This document shows, in pieces, positions 1 to 9,977 of a stretch of DNA of 34,183 nt (positions are counted from its first letter, which is position 1; each line of letters opens with the position of its first letter). The stretch comes from Microbacteriaceae bacterium (lineage in GTDB: Bacteria; Actinomycetota; Actinomycetes; Actinomycetales; Microbacteriaceae). The stretch lies in assembly GCA_021741825.1 (NCBI GenBank), contig JAIOXB010000004.1:1-34183 (forward strand), given 5' to 3'. Made by a program: the position numbers and the translations under genes. The notes below the pieces were generated by a model. It had not been told where the DNA came from, made no database searches, and saw only the letters and a list, made by a program, of their open reading frames with translations.

Positions 1-501
1 GTTCGAACGAACGTTGGGCACTCCCTCATCAAAGACATCATGCGCGAGAGCGGGGCGGTGTTCGGTGGAGAGCACTCCGCTCACTATTATTTTCGGGATT
101 TCTGGGGAGCCGACAACGGCATGCTCGCTGCGATGCACGTTCTGGCGCAGTTTGGCTCTCAGGAAGGACCGCTGTCCGACATTTCGGCCATCTATTCGCC
201 CTACGCACAAAGCGGGGAAATCAACTCGACCGTGACGGATGTTCCTGCCGCGTTGGAACGGATTCGGGATGCATTCGCGGGCCGCGGAGCGTTTGACACG
301 CTCGACGGGCTCACCGTGTCAGGGGGGACAATCGACTACACGGCTCTTCCGCCCGCCGATGGAGAGGTCCGCGATTTTTGGTGGTTCAACGTTCGACCCT
401 CCAACACGGAACCCCTTCTGCGACTCAATGTCGAAGGCGGCACCGCAGAGCTCATGGCATCAGTTCGTGACGAAGCGCTCGCAATAATTCGCCAGAGTTA
501 G
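1..501 (+). CDS. manB: phosphomannomutase/phosphoglucomutase, C-terminal part (5' truncated by window)
   Basis: Frame 1 is open from base 1 (VRTNVGHSLIKDIMRESGAVFGGEHSAHYYFRDFWGADNG...). The GEHSAHYYF motif and the C-terminal RPSNTEPLLRLNVE motif are typical of alpha-D-phosphohexomutases. Confidence 0.93.
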   Translation, partial: VRTNVGHSLIKDIMRESGAVFGGEHSAHYYFRDFWGADNGMLAAMHVLAQFGSQEGPLSDISAIYSPYAQSGEINSTVTDVPAALERIRDAFAGRGAFDTLDGLTVSGGTIDYTALPPADGEVRDFWWFNVRPSNTEPLLRLNVEGGTAELMASVRDEALAIIRQS

Positions 502-534
502 CACAATAGACACAACCGAGAGGAAGGAGTTGTC

Positions 535-1221
535 ATGCTCGCACGGATCTTAATCGTCGATGACGACCCGAGCATCGGTGAAGTCCTCGAACTATTCTTG
601 CGCGCGGAGGGTTACGACACACGCGTCGCCACCAGCGGCCCGCAAGCGCTGGAATTCTTTGACGAGTACCAGCCGCACCTGGTTCTGCTCGATCTCAATC
701 TGCCGGGGATTGACGGCATTGCGGTGTGCCGCTCGATTCGAGAGTATTCGGGAACGCCCATCATCATGTTGACCGCGCGCACAGACCCGCAAGACATCAT
801 CCACGGACTCGAAGCCGGCGCGGATGACTATGTCGAAAAACCCTTCAACGAGCAAATCCTCAGCGCTCGAATTCGCGCGTGCATGCGACGACCTCTTCCC
901 ACCTCATCCAGTTCACTGGGGGTAGGAGACATCGTGATCGATCTGCGCGGTCACGTGGTTTCGCGCGATGGCGTCCCCATCTCTCTCACGCCTCTCGAAT
1001 TCGAGTTGTTGCACACGCTCGCGTCCCGTCCAACCGAGGTCTTCTCGCGGGAAGCGCTCTTGGAACAGGTCTGGGGTTATCAGTACAAGGCGGACACCCG
1101 GTTGGTCAACGTGCACGTGCAACGGCTGCGTTCCAAGGTCGAACGCGACGTCGACGACCCGAAGATCGTTCTCACCGTCCGCGGCGTTGGCTATCGCGCG
1201 GGTGAAATAACCACCGCATGA
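535..1221 (+). CDS. mtrA: response regulator MtrA (OmpR family)
   Basis: REC domain (ILIVDDDPSIGEVLELFLRAEGYDT) plus winged-helix C-terminus (RLVNVHVQRLRSKVE...VRGVGYRAG); followed by mtrB-lpqB. Confidence 0.95.
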   Translation: MLARILIVDDDPSIGEVLELFLRAEGYDTRVATSGPQALEFFDEYQPHLVLLDLNLPGIDGIAVCRSIREYSGTPIIMLTARTDPQDIIHGLEAGADDYVEKPFNEQILSARIRACMRRPLPTSSSSLGVGDIVIDLRGHVVSRDGVPISLTPLEFELLHTLASRPTEVFSREALLEQVWGYQYKADTRLVNVHVQRLRSKVERDVDDPKIVLTVRGVGYRAGEITTA

Positions 1222-2789
1222 GATTTTTTGCCCGAATTGTCCGACAAACTCGGGAAGCGTGGGTCGGATCTCTTCGCCTGCGCATGACGGCGATCTCAGT
1301 CGGGCTCTCGCTCGTCGCTGTCGTTGCCATCGGGGGATTCTTGTCCTACACGATCGAACGAAATCTGTTTGAGTCGCGTCGCAACGAAGTGATTTCCGAG
1401 ACACAATCCGTATCAGGCAGCGTTCAAGCCCAGTTCGACGGCGCCATCAACGCCCAGGGTTTCATCGATGTCGAAGGCGCGAATTCCTCGGCGCAGGCAA
1501 CAATTCGAGCGACGACAAATTCCCCCGGACTCATCGGATTTGCAATCCTGCGTGCACCAGGGCAGGACACCGACCAGGTGATGACCAGCACTTCGTCGGT
1601 GGGGTTCCCCTTGACGGTCGTGACCGATGCGCTTCGAGGAGCGGTGCACGACGATCGGGCCAACGTTCATTACCAATCGGTCGAGGTGCCGGGTGAGTCA
1701 CCGGGAATTGTCACCGGAACCAACATCGATGTCCCGACGGCGGGTCGATACGACCTCGTGTTGGTCTACAACTTGGCTGACGTCGCGGGGAACCTCGCCT
1801 TCGTGCAAAGTGCTCTGGCCACGGGCGGTCTTTTCTTCGTCGCCATCACGGGTCTCATCGTGTGGCTCGTGACGACCCGATCTATTCAACCCATCATGAC
1901 GACAGCGGCGACGGCCGAACGATTTGCCGACGGGAACCTTGACGAACGAATCAACGTGGAGGGCACGGATGTCTCGGCCAAACTGGCCGTATCCTTCAAC
2001 CGAATGGCGGAATCGATTTCCGGTCAGATCAACCGGCTCGCGACCCTCTCGACTCTTCAACAACAGTTCGTCTCTGATGTTTCCCACGAACTTCGGACCC
2101 CACTGACAACCATCAAACTTGCGGGCAGCATGCTCTTCAAACAACGCAAAACGTTCGACAAAGATTCAGCTCGCGCCGCCGAGTTGCTCAATCGACAAAT
2201 CGAAACCTTCGACGAGTTGCTCGCGGAACTTATTGAACTATCGCGCTACGACGCGGGTGCAGCGGAACTAGAACTGGAGCCGATTGCTCCGGCGGCACTT
2301 GCCCAATCGTGTATCGACCAAATGGCGACTCTCGCTCGTGCGCAGGGCTCAACGGTTACACTCTTCGCCCCGGGTGGCCACAAACCCGTTGATCTCGATT
2401 CGCGTCGAGTTCGGCGTATCGTAAACAATTTTCTTTCGAATGCCCTCGATCACGGTGAAGGAGGCCCAATCGAAGTGTGGGTCGATTCAACTTCGTCCGC
2501 GGTGTCGTTTGCCGTTCGTGACCATGGTGTCGGGATGACCGCGGCCGATGCCGAGCGTGTGTTCGACCGATTCTGGCGCGCCGACCCGTCGCGACAACGC
2601 CAATCCGGAGGGACGGGGTTAGGCCTCGCAATCGCACTCGGCTACGCCAAACTCCACGGGGGCGTCATCGACGTTTGGTCCGAACCGAAATCCGGTGCGT
2701 GCTTCCGACTGACGATTCCACAGGGCGATGCGGTGGACCCGGTTTCGCCGCTCGGACTGCCACCGATTGCCGAGGAAACCGATGCGTAG
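1218..2789 (+). CDS. mtrB: sensor histidine kinase MtrB (HAMP, HisKA, HATPase)
   Basis: TM + HAMP, FVSDVSHELRTPLTTIKLA H-box, FDRFWRADPSRQRQSGGTGLGLAI G-box; ATGA overlap with mtrA. Confidence 0.95.
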   Translation: MRFFARIVRQTREAWVGSLRLRMTAISVGLSLVAVVAIGGFLSYTIERNLFESRRNEVISETQSVSGSVQAQFDGAINAQGFIDVEGANSSAQATIRATTNSPGLIGFAILRAPGQDTDQVMTSTSSVGFPLTVVTDALRGAVHDDRANVHYQSVEVPGESPGIVTGTNIDVPTAGRYDLVLVYNLADVAGNLAFVQSALATGGLFFVAITGLIVWLVTTRSIQPIMTTAATAERFADGNLDERINVEGTDVSAKLAVSFNRMAESISGQINRLATLSTLQQQFVSDVSHELRTPLTTIKLAGSMLFKQRKTFDKDSARAAELLNRQIETFDELLAELIELSRYDAGAAELELEPIAPAALAQSCIDQMATLARAQGSTVTLFAPGGHKPVDLDSRRVRRIVNNFLSNALDHGEGGPIEVWVDSTSSAVSFAVRDHGVGMTAADAERVFDRFWRADPSRQRQSGGTGLGLAIALGYAKLHGGVIDVWSEPKSGACFRLTIPQGDAVDPVSPLGLPPIAEETDA

Positions 2790-4422
2790 GGCGGTTCTCG
2801 CTGTCGCCGTTCTGGTCCTCAGCGGATGTGCGACGATTCCCACGGCAGGTCCGGTTCTCGTCGGTGGACCCATCACGGTGGAGTCACGAACAGAAATCGA
2901 GTACCTGCCCGCGGGACCAGCCGAAGGCGCGACGCAGCGCGAAATTCTCGATGGTTTCATCGCCGCCGGCGCCGCACCCCAAAACAACTTTCGAATCGCG
3001 CGCAGCTTTCTGACGGACGCAGCGGCCCTGACGTGGAACCCGGCTCGAGAGACGATTGTGCGCGGAATTTACGCCTCCGTCAAGGTTTCAGCAGCAACTG
3101 AGTTGACCTATTTTACGACCATTGTTTCTCGTGTCGACGAAAACGGAGTGTTCAGCACCTCATCCCGACCCGAATCCCGCGACTGGCAGTTTGGTTTCAC
3201 ACGAACCGACGGTGAGTGGCGTCTGTCCGTTGTTCCCGACCTCACGGTGGTCTCAGAATCGACGTTTGCGTCCACCTACGACGAGTACATCGCCTACTTT
3301 TACAACCACGATCGAACCGCGTTCGTCCCGGATGTCCGGGTCTTCGCGCGGCAGGGCGACCCCGTGACATCGGTGGCTCGTGCGGTCATCGCGGGTCCGT
3401 CGCAGTTTTTGCCCAACGCGTCGACCGCGTTTCCCCCCGGATCGGAACTGACAACTGCGCCAGTAGAGAGGGAAGCCGGAAATACGACGGTGGACGTTTC
3501 CGACACGGTCGTCGAGGCATCGATTCGGGATCAGCAGGACATGCTCGCGCAACTTGTGGCCAGCCTTGGGGAAATCACGGATGTCACCTCTACCGTGATG
3601 TCCGTCAACCGCGTTTCGTTGACGATTCCGACGGCTCCTGGGATCGAACCGAACCCGCGCGTTGACGACCGCCCGCTCATCCTCTATGACAACTCTTTCG
3701 GATACTCAACGGATGCGGAAATTGAATCAATTCCATCGAACGAGGCACGCCTTGTGAACCTCAGGCCGACGTCGATCTCGTACGACGCATCAACGAACGC
3801 GACGGCCGTCGGCACGCGCACAGGCGTCTTTCTGTTGACTGACCGCACGGAGCGGGTTTCAGATCGAGAATCATTGGTCGACCCGCAAATCGACGGATCT
3901 CGTTCGGTGTGGTGGGTCGATCCGACGACACCGCATCAGGTGTCCGTTTCGATTGGCGGGGGCAGGATCGTCCTCAACGGGCCGTGGCCACGTACCGCAC
4001 AAATTGTCGGCTTAGAGGTTGCACGCGAAGGTGCTCGGGTCGCCATTGGAGTCAATGACCGCGGGCGCGGCTACGTCCTCGTCGGGGCAATCTCGGTCGA
4101 CGAATCCGGTCGACCCACGGGTGTCAGCGGCTTCCGCAGACTGACTATTGCCGCGGATTCGATTATCGATCTCGCGTGGGCTGACTCGACACACGTCGCT
4201 GTTCTCGGCAGCCGCAACGGCGTGATCCATGCCGAGCTCGGGACGGTGGGTGGAGGTTCGCGACTACTGGGGCAGCCCCAGAACCCGGCACGGATTTCGG
4301 GAGGCAACGCCGGAATCACGGGTCTAGTTGTCATCGCGGGGAACGGTCAATTGTGGAAACCGCGAGGCGCGGGGTGGCAATCGACGGGTGTCCCCGCCGA
4401 CGTACTCGCAACCCAGCGCTAG
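2782..4422 (+). CDS. lpqB: lipoprotein LpqB (GerMN domain, MtrAB-associated)
   Basis: Start chosen at 2782 (MRRAVLAVAVLVLSGCATIPTAGPV) because of the lipobox LSGC; overlaps the mtrB stop. Position and sequence match LpqB. Confidence 0.9.
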   Translation: MRRAVLAVAVLVLSGCATIPTAGPVLVGGPITVESRTEIEYLPAGPAEGATQREILDGFIAAGAAPQNNFRIARSFLTDAAALTWNPARETIVRGIYASVKVSAATELTYFTTIVSRVDENGVFSTSSRPESRDWQFGFTRTDGEWRLSVVPDLTVVSESTFASTYDEYIAYFYNHDRTAFVPDVRVFARQGDPVTSVARAVIAGPSQFLPNASTAFPPGSELTTAPVEREAGNTTVDVSDTVVEASIRDQQDMLAQLVASLGEITDVTSTVMSVNRVSLTIPTAPGIEPNPRVDDRPLILYDNSFGYSTDAEIESIPSNEARLVNLRPTSISYDASTNATAVGTRTGVFLLTDRTERVSDRESLVDPQIDGSRSVWWVDPTTPHQVSVSIGGGRIVLNGPWPRTAQIVGLEVAREGARVAIGVNDRGRGYVLVGAISVDESGRPTGVSGFRRLTIAADSIIDLAWADSTHVAVLGSRNGVIHAELGTVGGGSRLLGQPQNPARISGGNAGITGLVVIAGNGQLWKPRGAGWQSTGVPADVLATQR

Positions 4423-4487
4423 CCCGAGTTATCCACCGCGACGCCTCGCAGCAGACCCGTCGGTCGATGTTTCGACACGGTTGAGGC

Positions 4488-5159
4488 GTGAATCCTTTTG
4501 AGCAGTTCTTTGACACACGCTGTGTCGGTTGTGCCGCCTGGGGAGTCGTGGTGTGCGACACCTGTATCAGGCGTTTCACGGGTATCCCGCATCGCGCTAC
4601 CACGTCGCGTGGCGTCCCCATTGTTGCCCTCGGACCTTATCGCGGGGGACTTCGATCGCTCATCCTTGCAGCGAAACACCGCGGTGCTCACGCCGCGATT
4701 CGACGTCTTGGCGGCGCACTCCGTGACGCCGCGATGCCGTGGGGCGATGCCGTTGCAATTCCGGTTCCGTCGTCACGACCGGGTTATCTCGCACGTGGAT
4801 ATGGTCTCGGCACTGCCGTCGCACAAGCCACGGAACTCACGGTCGCAAACTGCCTGAGAATGGACGACCGTGGTACACAGCGCGGTCGTCACCGAACAGA
4901 GCGGCGGCGCCGGACCATCCACGTCGGTTCGCGCCGACCAACCGTCGGCTCCCGTGTCGTCATTGTCGATGATGTGATGACGACCGGCGCGTCGATCGAC
5001 GCCGCGACCGACGCCTGCGTAAGGGCGGGACTGCGCGTGGTCGGAGTGCTCGTGGTTGCGATCGCTGAGCAAAAGGCCGACACTAGGGTCCCCCCACTTG
5101 ACCAGTTTTCACCGAAGGAGGTTCTGCGTGGTGGCCCAAATCGTTTCACCGTAGAATAG
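4488..5159 (+). CDS. comF: ComF family phosphoribosyltransferase
   Basis: N-terminal Cys pairs (CVGCAAWGVVVCDTC) and PRPP motif VVIVDDVMTTGASI; GTG start; sits between lpqB and secA. Confidence 0.88.
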   Translation: MNPFEQFFDTRCVGCAAWGVVVCDTCIRRFTGIPHRATTSRGVPIVALGPYRGGLRSLILAAKHRGAHAAIRRLGGALRDAAMPWGDAVAIPVPSSRPGYLARGYGLGTAVAQATELTVANCLRMDDRGTQRGRHRTERRRRTIHVGSRRPTVGSRVVIVDDVMTTGASIDAATDACVRAGLRVVGVLVVAIAEQKADTRVPPLDQFSPKEVLRGGPNRFTVE

Positions 5160-5216
5160 ACAGCACGCCGATACGGAACCTCAAATGCTGTATTGACTCA
5201 TGAAACGGAGTGCCGA

Positions 5217-7940
5217 GTGGCAAATCTGCTGGAAAAAGTCCTGCGCGTTGGTGAGGGTGCGATCCTTCGCAAACTCAAGCACTACGCAGAGGTCGTCAAC
5301 TCGCTTGAAGACGTCTTTACGAAACTGACGAACGAAGAATTGCGCGATGAAACCGCGCAGTTCCGAGAGCGCTATTCATCCGGCGAGTCACTCGACGACC
5401 TTCTCCCAGAGGCATTTGCCGCGGTGCGCGAGGCATCGAAACGAACTCTCGGTTTCCGCCACTACGACGTTCAAATCATGGGCGGCGCCGCCCTTCACCT
5501 TGGCAACATCGCCGAAATGAAGACGGGTGAGGGAAAGACTCTCGTTGCAACCCTGTCCGCATTCCTCAACGCCATCCCGTCACGTGGGGTGCACATCATC
5601 ACGACGAACGACTACCTCGCGTCGTATCAGTCCGAACTCATGGGTCGCATTTTCCGCATGCTCGGAATGTCCGTCGGTTGTATCCTCGCCAACCAATCAC
5701 CCGACGTGCGACGCCAGCAGTACAACGCCGACATCACGTACGGTACGAACAACGAATTCGGTTTCGATTACCTGCGCGACAACATGGCGTGGCAACGCCA
5801 GGACATGGTGCAGCGCGGACACTTCTACACCATCGTTGACGAAGTCGACTCGATCCTCATCGACGAGGCGCGAACGCCGCTCATCATTTCGGGTCCGACG
5901 TCCGACGAAGCTAACCGGTGGTTCGGGGAATTCGCGAAAATCGCCGAGAAACTCGTCCGGGATGTCGATTATGAATTTGACGAGAAGAAGCGCACGATCG
6001 GAGTCCTGGAAGACGGGATTACGAAGGTCGAGGACTATCTCGGAATCGACAACCTTTACGAATCGGCCAACACACCACTCATTTCGTTCTTGAACAATTC
6101 CATCAAGGCGAAGGAACTGTTCCGCCGCGACAAGGACTACGTCGTGATGAATGGCGAGGTTGCCATCGTCGACGAGCACACCGGTCGAATCCTGTCGGGT
6201 CGTCGTTACAACGAGGGTGTTCACCAAGCCATCGAGGCGAAAGAGGGCGTCGAGGTCAAGGCCGAAAACCAGACGTTGGCCACGGTCACGCTGCAGAACT
6301 ATTTCCGTCTGTACGAAAAGCTCTCGGGAATGACGGGTACCGCCGAAACCGAAGCCGCAGAATTCGCGTCGACCTACAAACTTGGCGTCGTGCCGATTCC
6401 CACGAACCGTCCGATGATCCGTCTCGACCAGTCCGACCTCATTTACGCCTCCGAGGCGGCTAAGTACCGCCAGGTTGTTGAGGACATCGCTACGCGTCAC
6501 GGGAAGGGTCAGCCCGTTCTCGTGGGAACCGTTTCGGTCGAGAAGAGCGAGATGCTGTCGAAACTGCTCGCCAAGCGCGGAATCAAGCACGAAGTGCTTA
6601 ACGCCAAGAACCACGCCCGCGAAGCGGCCATCGTCGCCGAGGCCGGCCGCTTTGGCGCTGTGACGGTTGCCACCAACATGGCGGGTCGCGGTACGGACAT
6701 CATGCTCGGCGGTAACGCCGAATTCATCGCGGTGACCAAACTCCACCAGGCGGGGCTCAACCCGACTGAAAACCCGGAAGAATTCGAAGCGCGTTGGGAC
6801 GAGGTATTCACCGCGGTGAAGGCCGATGTGTCGGTCGAAGCCGAGAAGGTCGTCGCTGCCGGCGGACTCTACGTGCTCGGCACAGAGCGCCACGAATCTC
6901 GTCGTATCGACAACCAGCTTCGCGGTCGTTCGGGTCGTCAGGGTGACCCGGGCGAAAGTCGTTTTTACCTTTCCCTGCAGGACGACCTCATGCGCTTGTT
7001 CAACTCGGGTGCCGCTGCGGCCATCATGAGTCGAACGGGTGACGATGACATGGCCATCGAGTCGAAACTGGTGTCCCGCGCGATTCAATCGGCGCAGTCG
7101 CAGGTCGAGGCCCGCAACGCCGAAATCCGAAAGAACGTCCTCAAATACGATGACGTCTTGAACCGCCAGCGTGAGGCCATTTACGGCGACCGCCGCCAGA
7201 TTCTTGAGGGCGCGTCCATCAAGGACAAAGTGACCTCGTTTATTGAGCGAAGCATCACCGAGGTTGTCAACCAGAACACGGGTAGTGCCCGCAACTCGGA
7301 CGACTGGGACCTGGAACACCTCTGGGTCGATGTTCGTCAGATCTTCCCCGTGACGATTTCGGTGCACGAGGTTCTTGCCGAATATGGTGCGAAAATCACT
7401 CCGGCAGACGTCACGCGCGAACTGATTTCGGACGCGATGGTTCAGTACGGAATTCGTGAGGGCTCACTGGGCGAGAACGCCATCCGTGAACTCGAGCGTC
7501 GCGTCGTTCTGTCGGTCATCGACCGCCGCTGGCGAGACCACCTCTATGAGATGGACTATTTGAAGGATGGCATTGGTCTTCGGGCGATGGCACAGCGCGA
7601 CCCGCTGATCGAATACCAGCGCGAGGGTTTCACGATGTTCCAGGCGATGATGGGCATGATTCGCGAAGAGTCGGTCGGATTCATCTTCAACCTCGACGTC
7701 CAGGTCGTTCCGGCCGGTGGTGTCACCCAGGTTCAGGCACCCGGCATCGCACCAGCGCTCATCCCGACGGAGGGCCTGTCGTATTCGGCTCCGAACGAGG
7801 ATGGCGAAAATGTATTCCTCGATCAGTCGGGTCGACAACCGGCCGCCCCGCAAGAACGACTTCGCCCTCGCCGCGGAAACCCGCCGCCCCCTTCCAAGGG
7901 CGGTGGCGCAAAGGGTGCGTTCGGTCAGTCGCTCGACTAA
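5217..7940 (+). CDS. secA: preprotein translocase subunit SecA
   Basis: GTG start at 5217 ([14 protein letters not shown]-like); [13 protein letters not shown] Walker [25 protein letters not shown] motif, helicase motif [10 protein letters not shown]. Confidence 0.98.
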   Translation: MANLLEKVLRVGEGAILRKLKHYAEVVNSLEDVFTKLTNEELRDETAQFRERYSSGESLDDLLPEAFAAVREASKRTLGFRHYDVQIMGGAALHLGNIAEMKTGEGKTLVATLSAFLNAIPSRGVHIITTNDYLASYQSELMGRIFRMLGMSVGCILANQSPDVRRQQYNADITYGTNNEFGFDYLRDNMAWQRQDMVQRGHFYTIVDEVDSILIDEARTPLIISGPTSDEANRWFGEFAKIAEKLVRDVDYEFDEKKRTIGVLEDGITKVEDYLGIDNLYESANTPLISFLNNSIKAKELFRRDKDYVVMNGEVAIVDEHTGRILSGRRYNEGVHQAIEAKEGVEVKAENQTLATVTLQNYFRLYEKLSGMTGTAETEAAEFASTYKLGVVPIPTNRPMIRLDQSDLIYASEAAKYRQVVEDIATRHGKGQPVLVGTVSVEKSEMLSKLLAKRGIKHEVLNAKNHAREAAIVAEAGRFGAVTVATNMAGRGTDIMLGGNAEFIAVTKLHQAGLNPTENPEEFEARWDEVFTAVKADVSVEAEKVVAAGGLYVLGTERHESRRIDNQLRGRSGRQGDPGESRFYLSLQDDLMRLFNSGAAAAIMSRTGDDDMAIESKLVSRAIQSAQSQVEARNAEIRKNVLKYDDVLNRQREAIYGDRRQILEGASIKDKVTSFIERSITEVVNQNTGSARNSDDWDLEHLWVDVRQIFPVTISVHEVLAEYGAKITPADVTRELISDAMVQYGIREGSLGENAIRELERRVVLSVIDRRWRDHLYEMDYLKDGIGLRAMAQRDPLIEYQREGFTMFQAMMGMIREESVGFIFNLDVQVVPAGGVTQVQAPGIAPALIPTEGLSYSAPNEDGENVFLDQSGRQPAAPQERLRPRRGNPPPPSKGGGAKGAFGQSLD

Positions 7941-8435
7941 CTAGAGCAACGCGAGTGCGCTCGCGCGCCAACGGTGGTCGAGCCCTTCGAGTCGAACGCA
8001 CACGGCGCGCGTTCGTTGGCCGAAGCGAATCAGGCTGACGCCTTCGACGACACCGTCGCTCGGCTCAGTCACAACCGTGAGCCCGACGATGATGAGGGGA
8101 GAGGCTTTTGTTGACTCACCGCGTGCAATGCGATTTCGACGTGCGGCAATCGACCGCTCGGCGACTACGCGATAGACGTCTTCGGTGACCCATCGCCCAA
8201 TCTGTTCGACGGGACGGATTCCGGCGATGATCTCGCACCCGATCAGAGCGAGACGTTCGATCGTTTCCCGAGGGTCGGGAAGTTCGGATCGCGGTGTCGG
8301 TTGCGGGTCAAAGAACTCGGTCGTCCGTGATTTGTTGTGCCTGGGTGCTTCTGAGGAGGAGACTGTTGTAACCATTGCTGTACTCGATTCCGGAGCGTGG
8401 ATTCGTGACAGAGGCAATGCCTCATAACGCCACAA
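7941..8435 (-). CDS. Rv3235 family protein
   Basis: IERLALIGCEIIAGIRPVEQIGRWVTEDVYRVV... resembles the actinobacterial Rv3235 family; abuts secA tail to tail. True start may be internal (e.g. MVTTVSSSE). Confidence 0.7.
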   Translation of the reverse strand: MWRYEALPLSRIHAPESSTAMVTTVSSSEAPRHNKSRTTEFFDPQPTPRSELPDPRETIERLALIGCEIIAGIRPVEQIGRWVTEDVYRVVAERSIAARRNRIARGESTKASPLIIVGLTVVTEPSDGVVEGVSLIRFGQRTRAVCVRLEGLDHRWRASALALL

Positions 8436-8524
8436 CCTTGTCGCAGTTCGCGGAAGCGTGAGCCAGGTCGTGAAAATCTGTGGATAAGTGGTTCGGAATG
8501 ATTGCCCTACCTATCATTCGGCAT

Positions 8525-9058
8525 ATGTCTGTAAATGAAAACCTCTTGGGGCTGGGTTCTTTGTGGGATGCCGAGCAACTCAACATCGAACGGGACGTTG
8601 CGCGGGAACGTGAACGCGAACGAAAATCGGAACTGTACTTCTCTGACGCAGTGTTGGCGCTCGCTGGAGCCAGTGGGGTAACGGTCCAGGTGACGGCGTT
8701 TGACCACGCCGTTCATGTTCGTCGAATTGGGATGATGTGGATTGATGGCGTGGTGTGCGGTTCGGCTGATCGGGCGATTGTTCCGTTCGACGCAATTGGT
8801 GCTGCGTATTCCCCGTCACACTGCGCCTGCACGACAACGCAGCCGAACCATTACGAGATGGTCCCGCTGGGGGCAGTGTTACGAGAGCTCGAACGCCGCG
8901 CGTCATCGGTCACGATCATCGGTGAACGATTCGGTGTTCGCGGGCGAATCATCGGAGTCTGGCGCGACGCGGTTACGGTGCGCTCGGCACATCGCGACAC
9001 GGTGTTGCGACGGTCAGCCGTCAGGGTTGTTCTCGTCGATGACAGTGGCAGGTCGTAA
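8525..9058 (+). CDS. conserved hypothetical protein of the actinobacterial secA/SAF neighbourhood
   Basis: Full-length ORF; start chosen at ATG 8525 (MSVNENLLGLGSLWDAEQLN); a -10-like TATCAT lies 7 nt upstream. Confidence 0.7.
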   Translation: MSVNENLLGLGSLWDAEQLNIERDVARERERERKSELYFSDAVLALAGASGVTVQVTAFDHAVHVRRIGMMWIDGVVCGSADRAIVPFDAIGAAYSPSHCACTTTQPNHYEMVPLGAVLRELERRASSVTIIGERFGVRGRIIGVWRDAVTVRSAHRDTVLRRSAVRVVLVDDSGRS

Positions 9059-9277
9059 CCCGAGAATAGATGGCACAAAATCGGGTTCTTGACCCAGCAT
9101 CAGCGCATCCCGCTGTCGCGAGGCGACAAACTCGGCCAGTGCGGCGTGAGTGACCCGGATCTTGCGACCTGGCACCACGAGCAGTTCTTCACGGGCAATA
9201 AACCCCACAACGCGTTCCCGGGTTGTCCCCAAAACCTCGGCTACGTCTGCAACGGTCAGCATCCATTCTTCGGTCAT
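9014..9277 (-). CDS. helix-turn-helix / excisionase-family DNA-binding protein
   Basis: MTEEWMLTVADVAEVLGTTRERVVGFIAREELLVVPGRKIRVTHAALAEFV is a MerR/excisionase-like HTH. It overlaps the preceding gene by 45 nt, tail to tail. Confidence 0.8.
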   Translation of the reverse strand: MTEEWMLTVADVAEVLGTTRERVVGFIAREELLVVPGRKIRVTHAALAEFVASRQRDALMLGQEPDFVPSILGLRPATVIDENNPDG

Positions 9278-9389
9278 GCTGCGAGATTGCCACGAATCCG
9301 TGTATCGCGATGAGGAAAACGTGTTTGTGGGGATAACTAATTCCCAAGATCACGTCGAGCACCACGATGGGGTGCGGAAAGGAAGTTCT

Positions 9390-9977
9390 ATGACCACAAT
9401 TTTCTCGTTCGTGCGTCGACGGTTGGCCGCTTCTCGGACACTCGTGGGTGTTGCTCTGATCATCGTCAGTGTCGTTGGAGTCGTCAGCGTCGTCCGGCTT
9501 TCAACACCCGGTGACCGGGTGATCATGGCGAACAGTTTTTTGCCAGCCGGCACCGTCATCACCGAGGATGTCATCGAAGAAGGTCGGGTCTCATCAATTG
9601 CCGCGAACCCGAGCGAATCACCGACAGATGTAATCGGACGGGTGGTGGGCTCCGATATCGGAGGGGGTGAAATCATTACTGCGCGTTTGCTGGAACCAAT
9701 CTCGTCCTCACGCGTGCTCATCTCGGTACCTCTCGGAGTGACGCCACCGTCAGCGATTACGAGCGGCACGGTGGTTGATCTCTGGTCCGTCAATGAGGAT
9801 GCTGACATGCCCCCCATCACGGTAGCTCGGAATGCTGTCGTTGTGTCCGTCACCGACAGTGGTTTCGGCGGGGACTCAGTCCTGACGGTTCTCGTTGACC
9901 CGATCCAGGTCGACAGGGTTCTGGGCGTTCTCGGTTCGTCACGTGTCATCGTGGCAACGTCAGGGGAATCTCGGTGA
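9390..9977 (+). CDS. SAF domain-containing (CpaB/RcpC-like) membrane protein
   Basis: N-terminal TM, then ANSFLPAGTVITEDVI...VGSDIGGGEIITARLL, typical of a SAF domain. Confidence 0.8.
   Translation: MTTIFSFVRRRLAASRTLVGVALIIVSVVGVVSVVRLSTPGDRVIMANSFLPAGTVITEDVIEEGRVSSIAANPSESPTDVIGRVVGSDIGGGEIITARLLEPISSSRVLISVPLGVTPPSAITSGTVVDLWSVNEDADMPPITVARNAVVVSVTDSGFGGDSVLTVLVDPIQVDRVLGVLGSSRVIVATSGESR

Noticed and set aside
5697-7367. 556-aa minus-strand ORF opposite secA
   Set aside because: Shadow ORF from GC-rich codon bias; the + strand is unmistakably SecA and the antisense product shows no recognisable domain.
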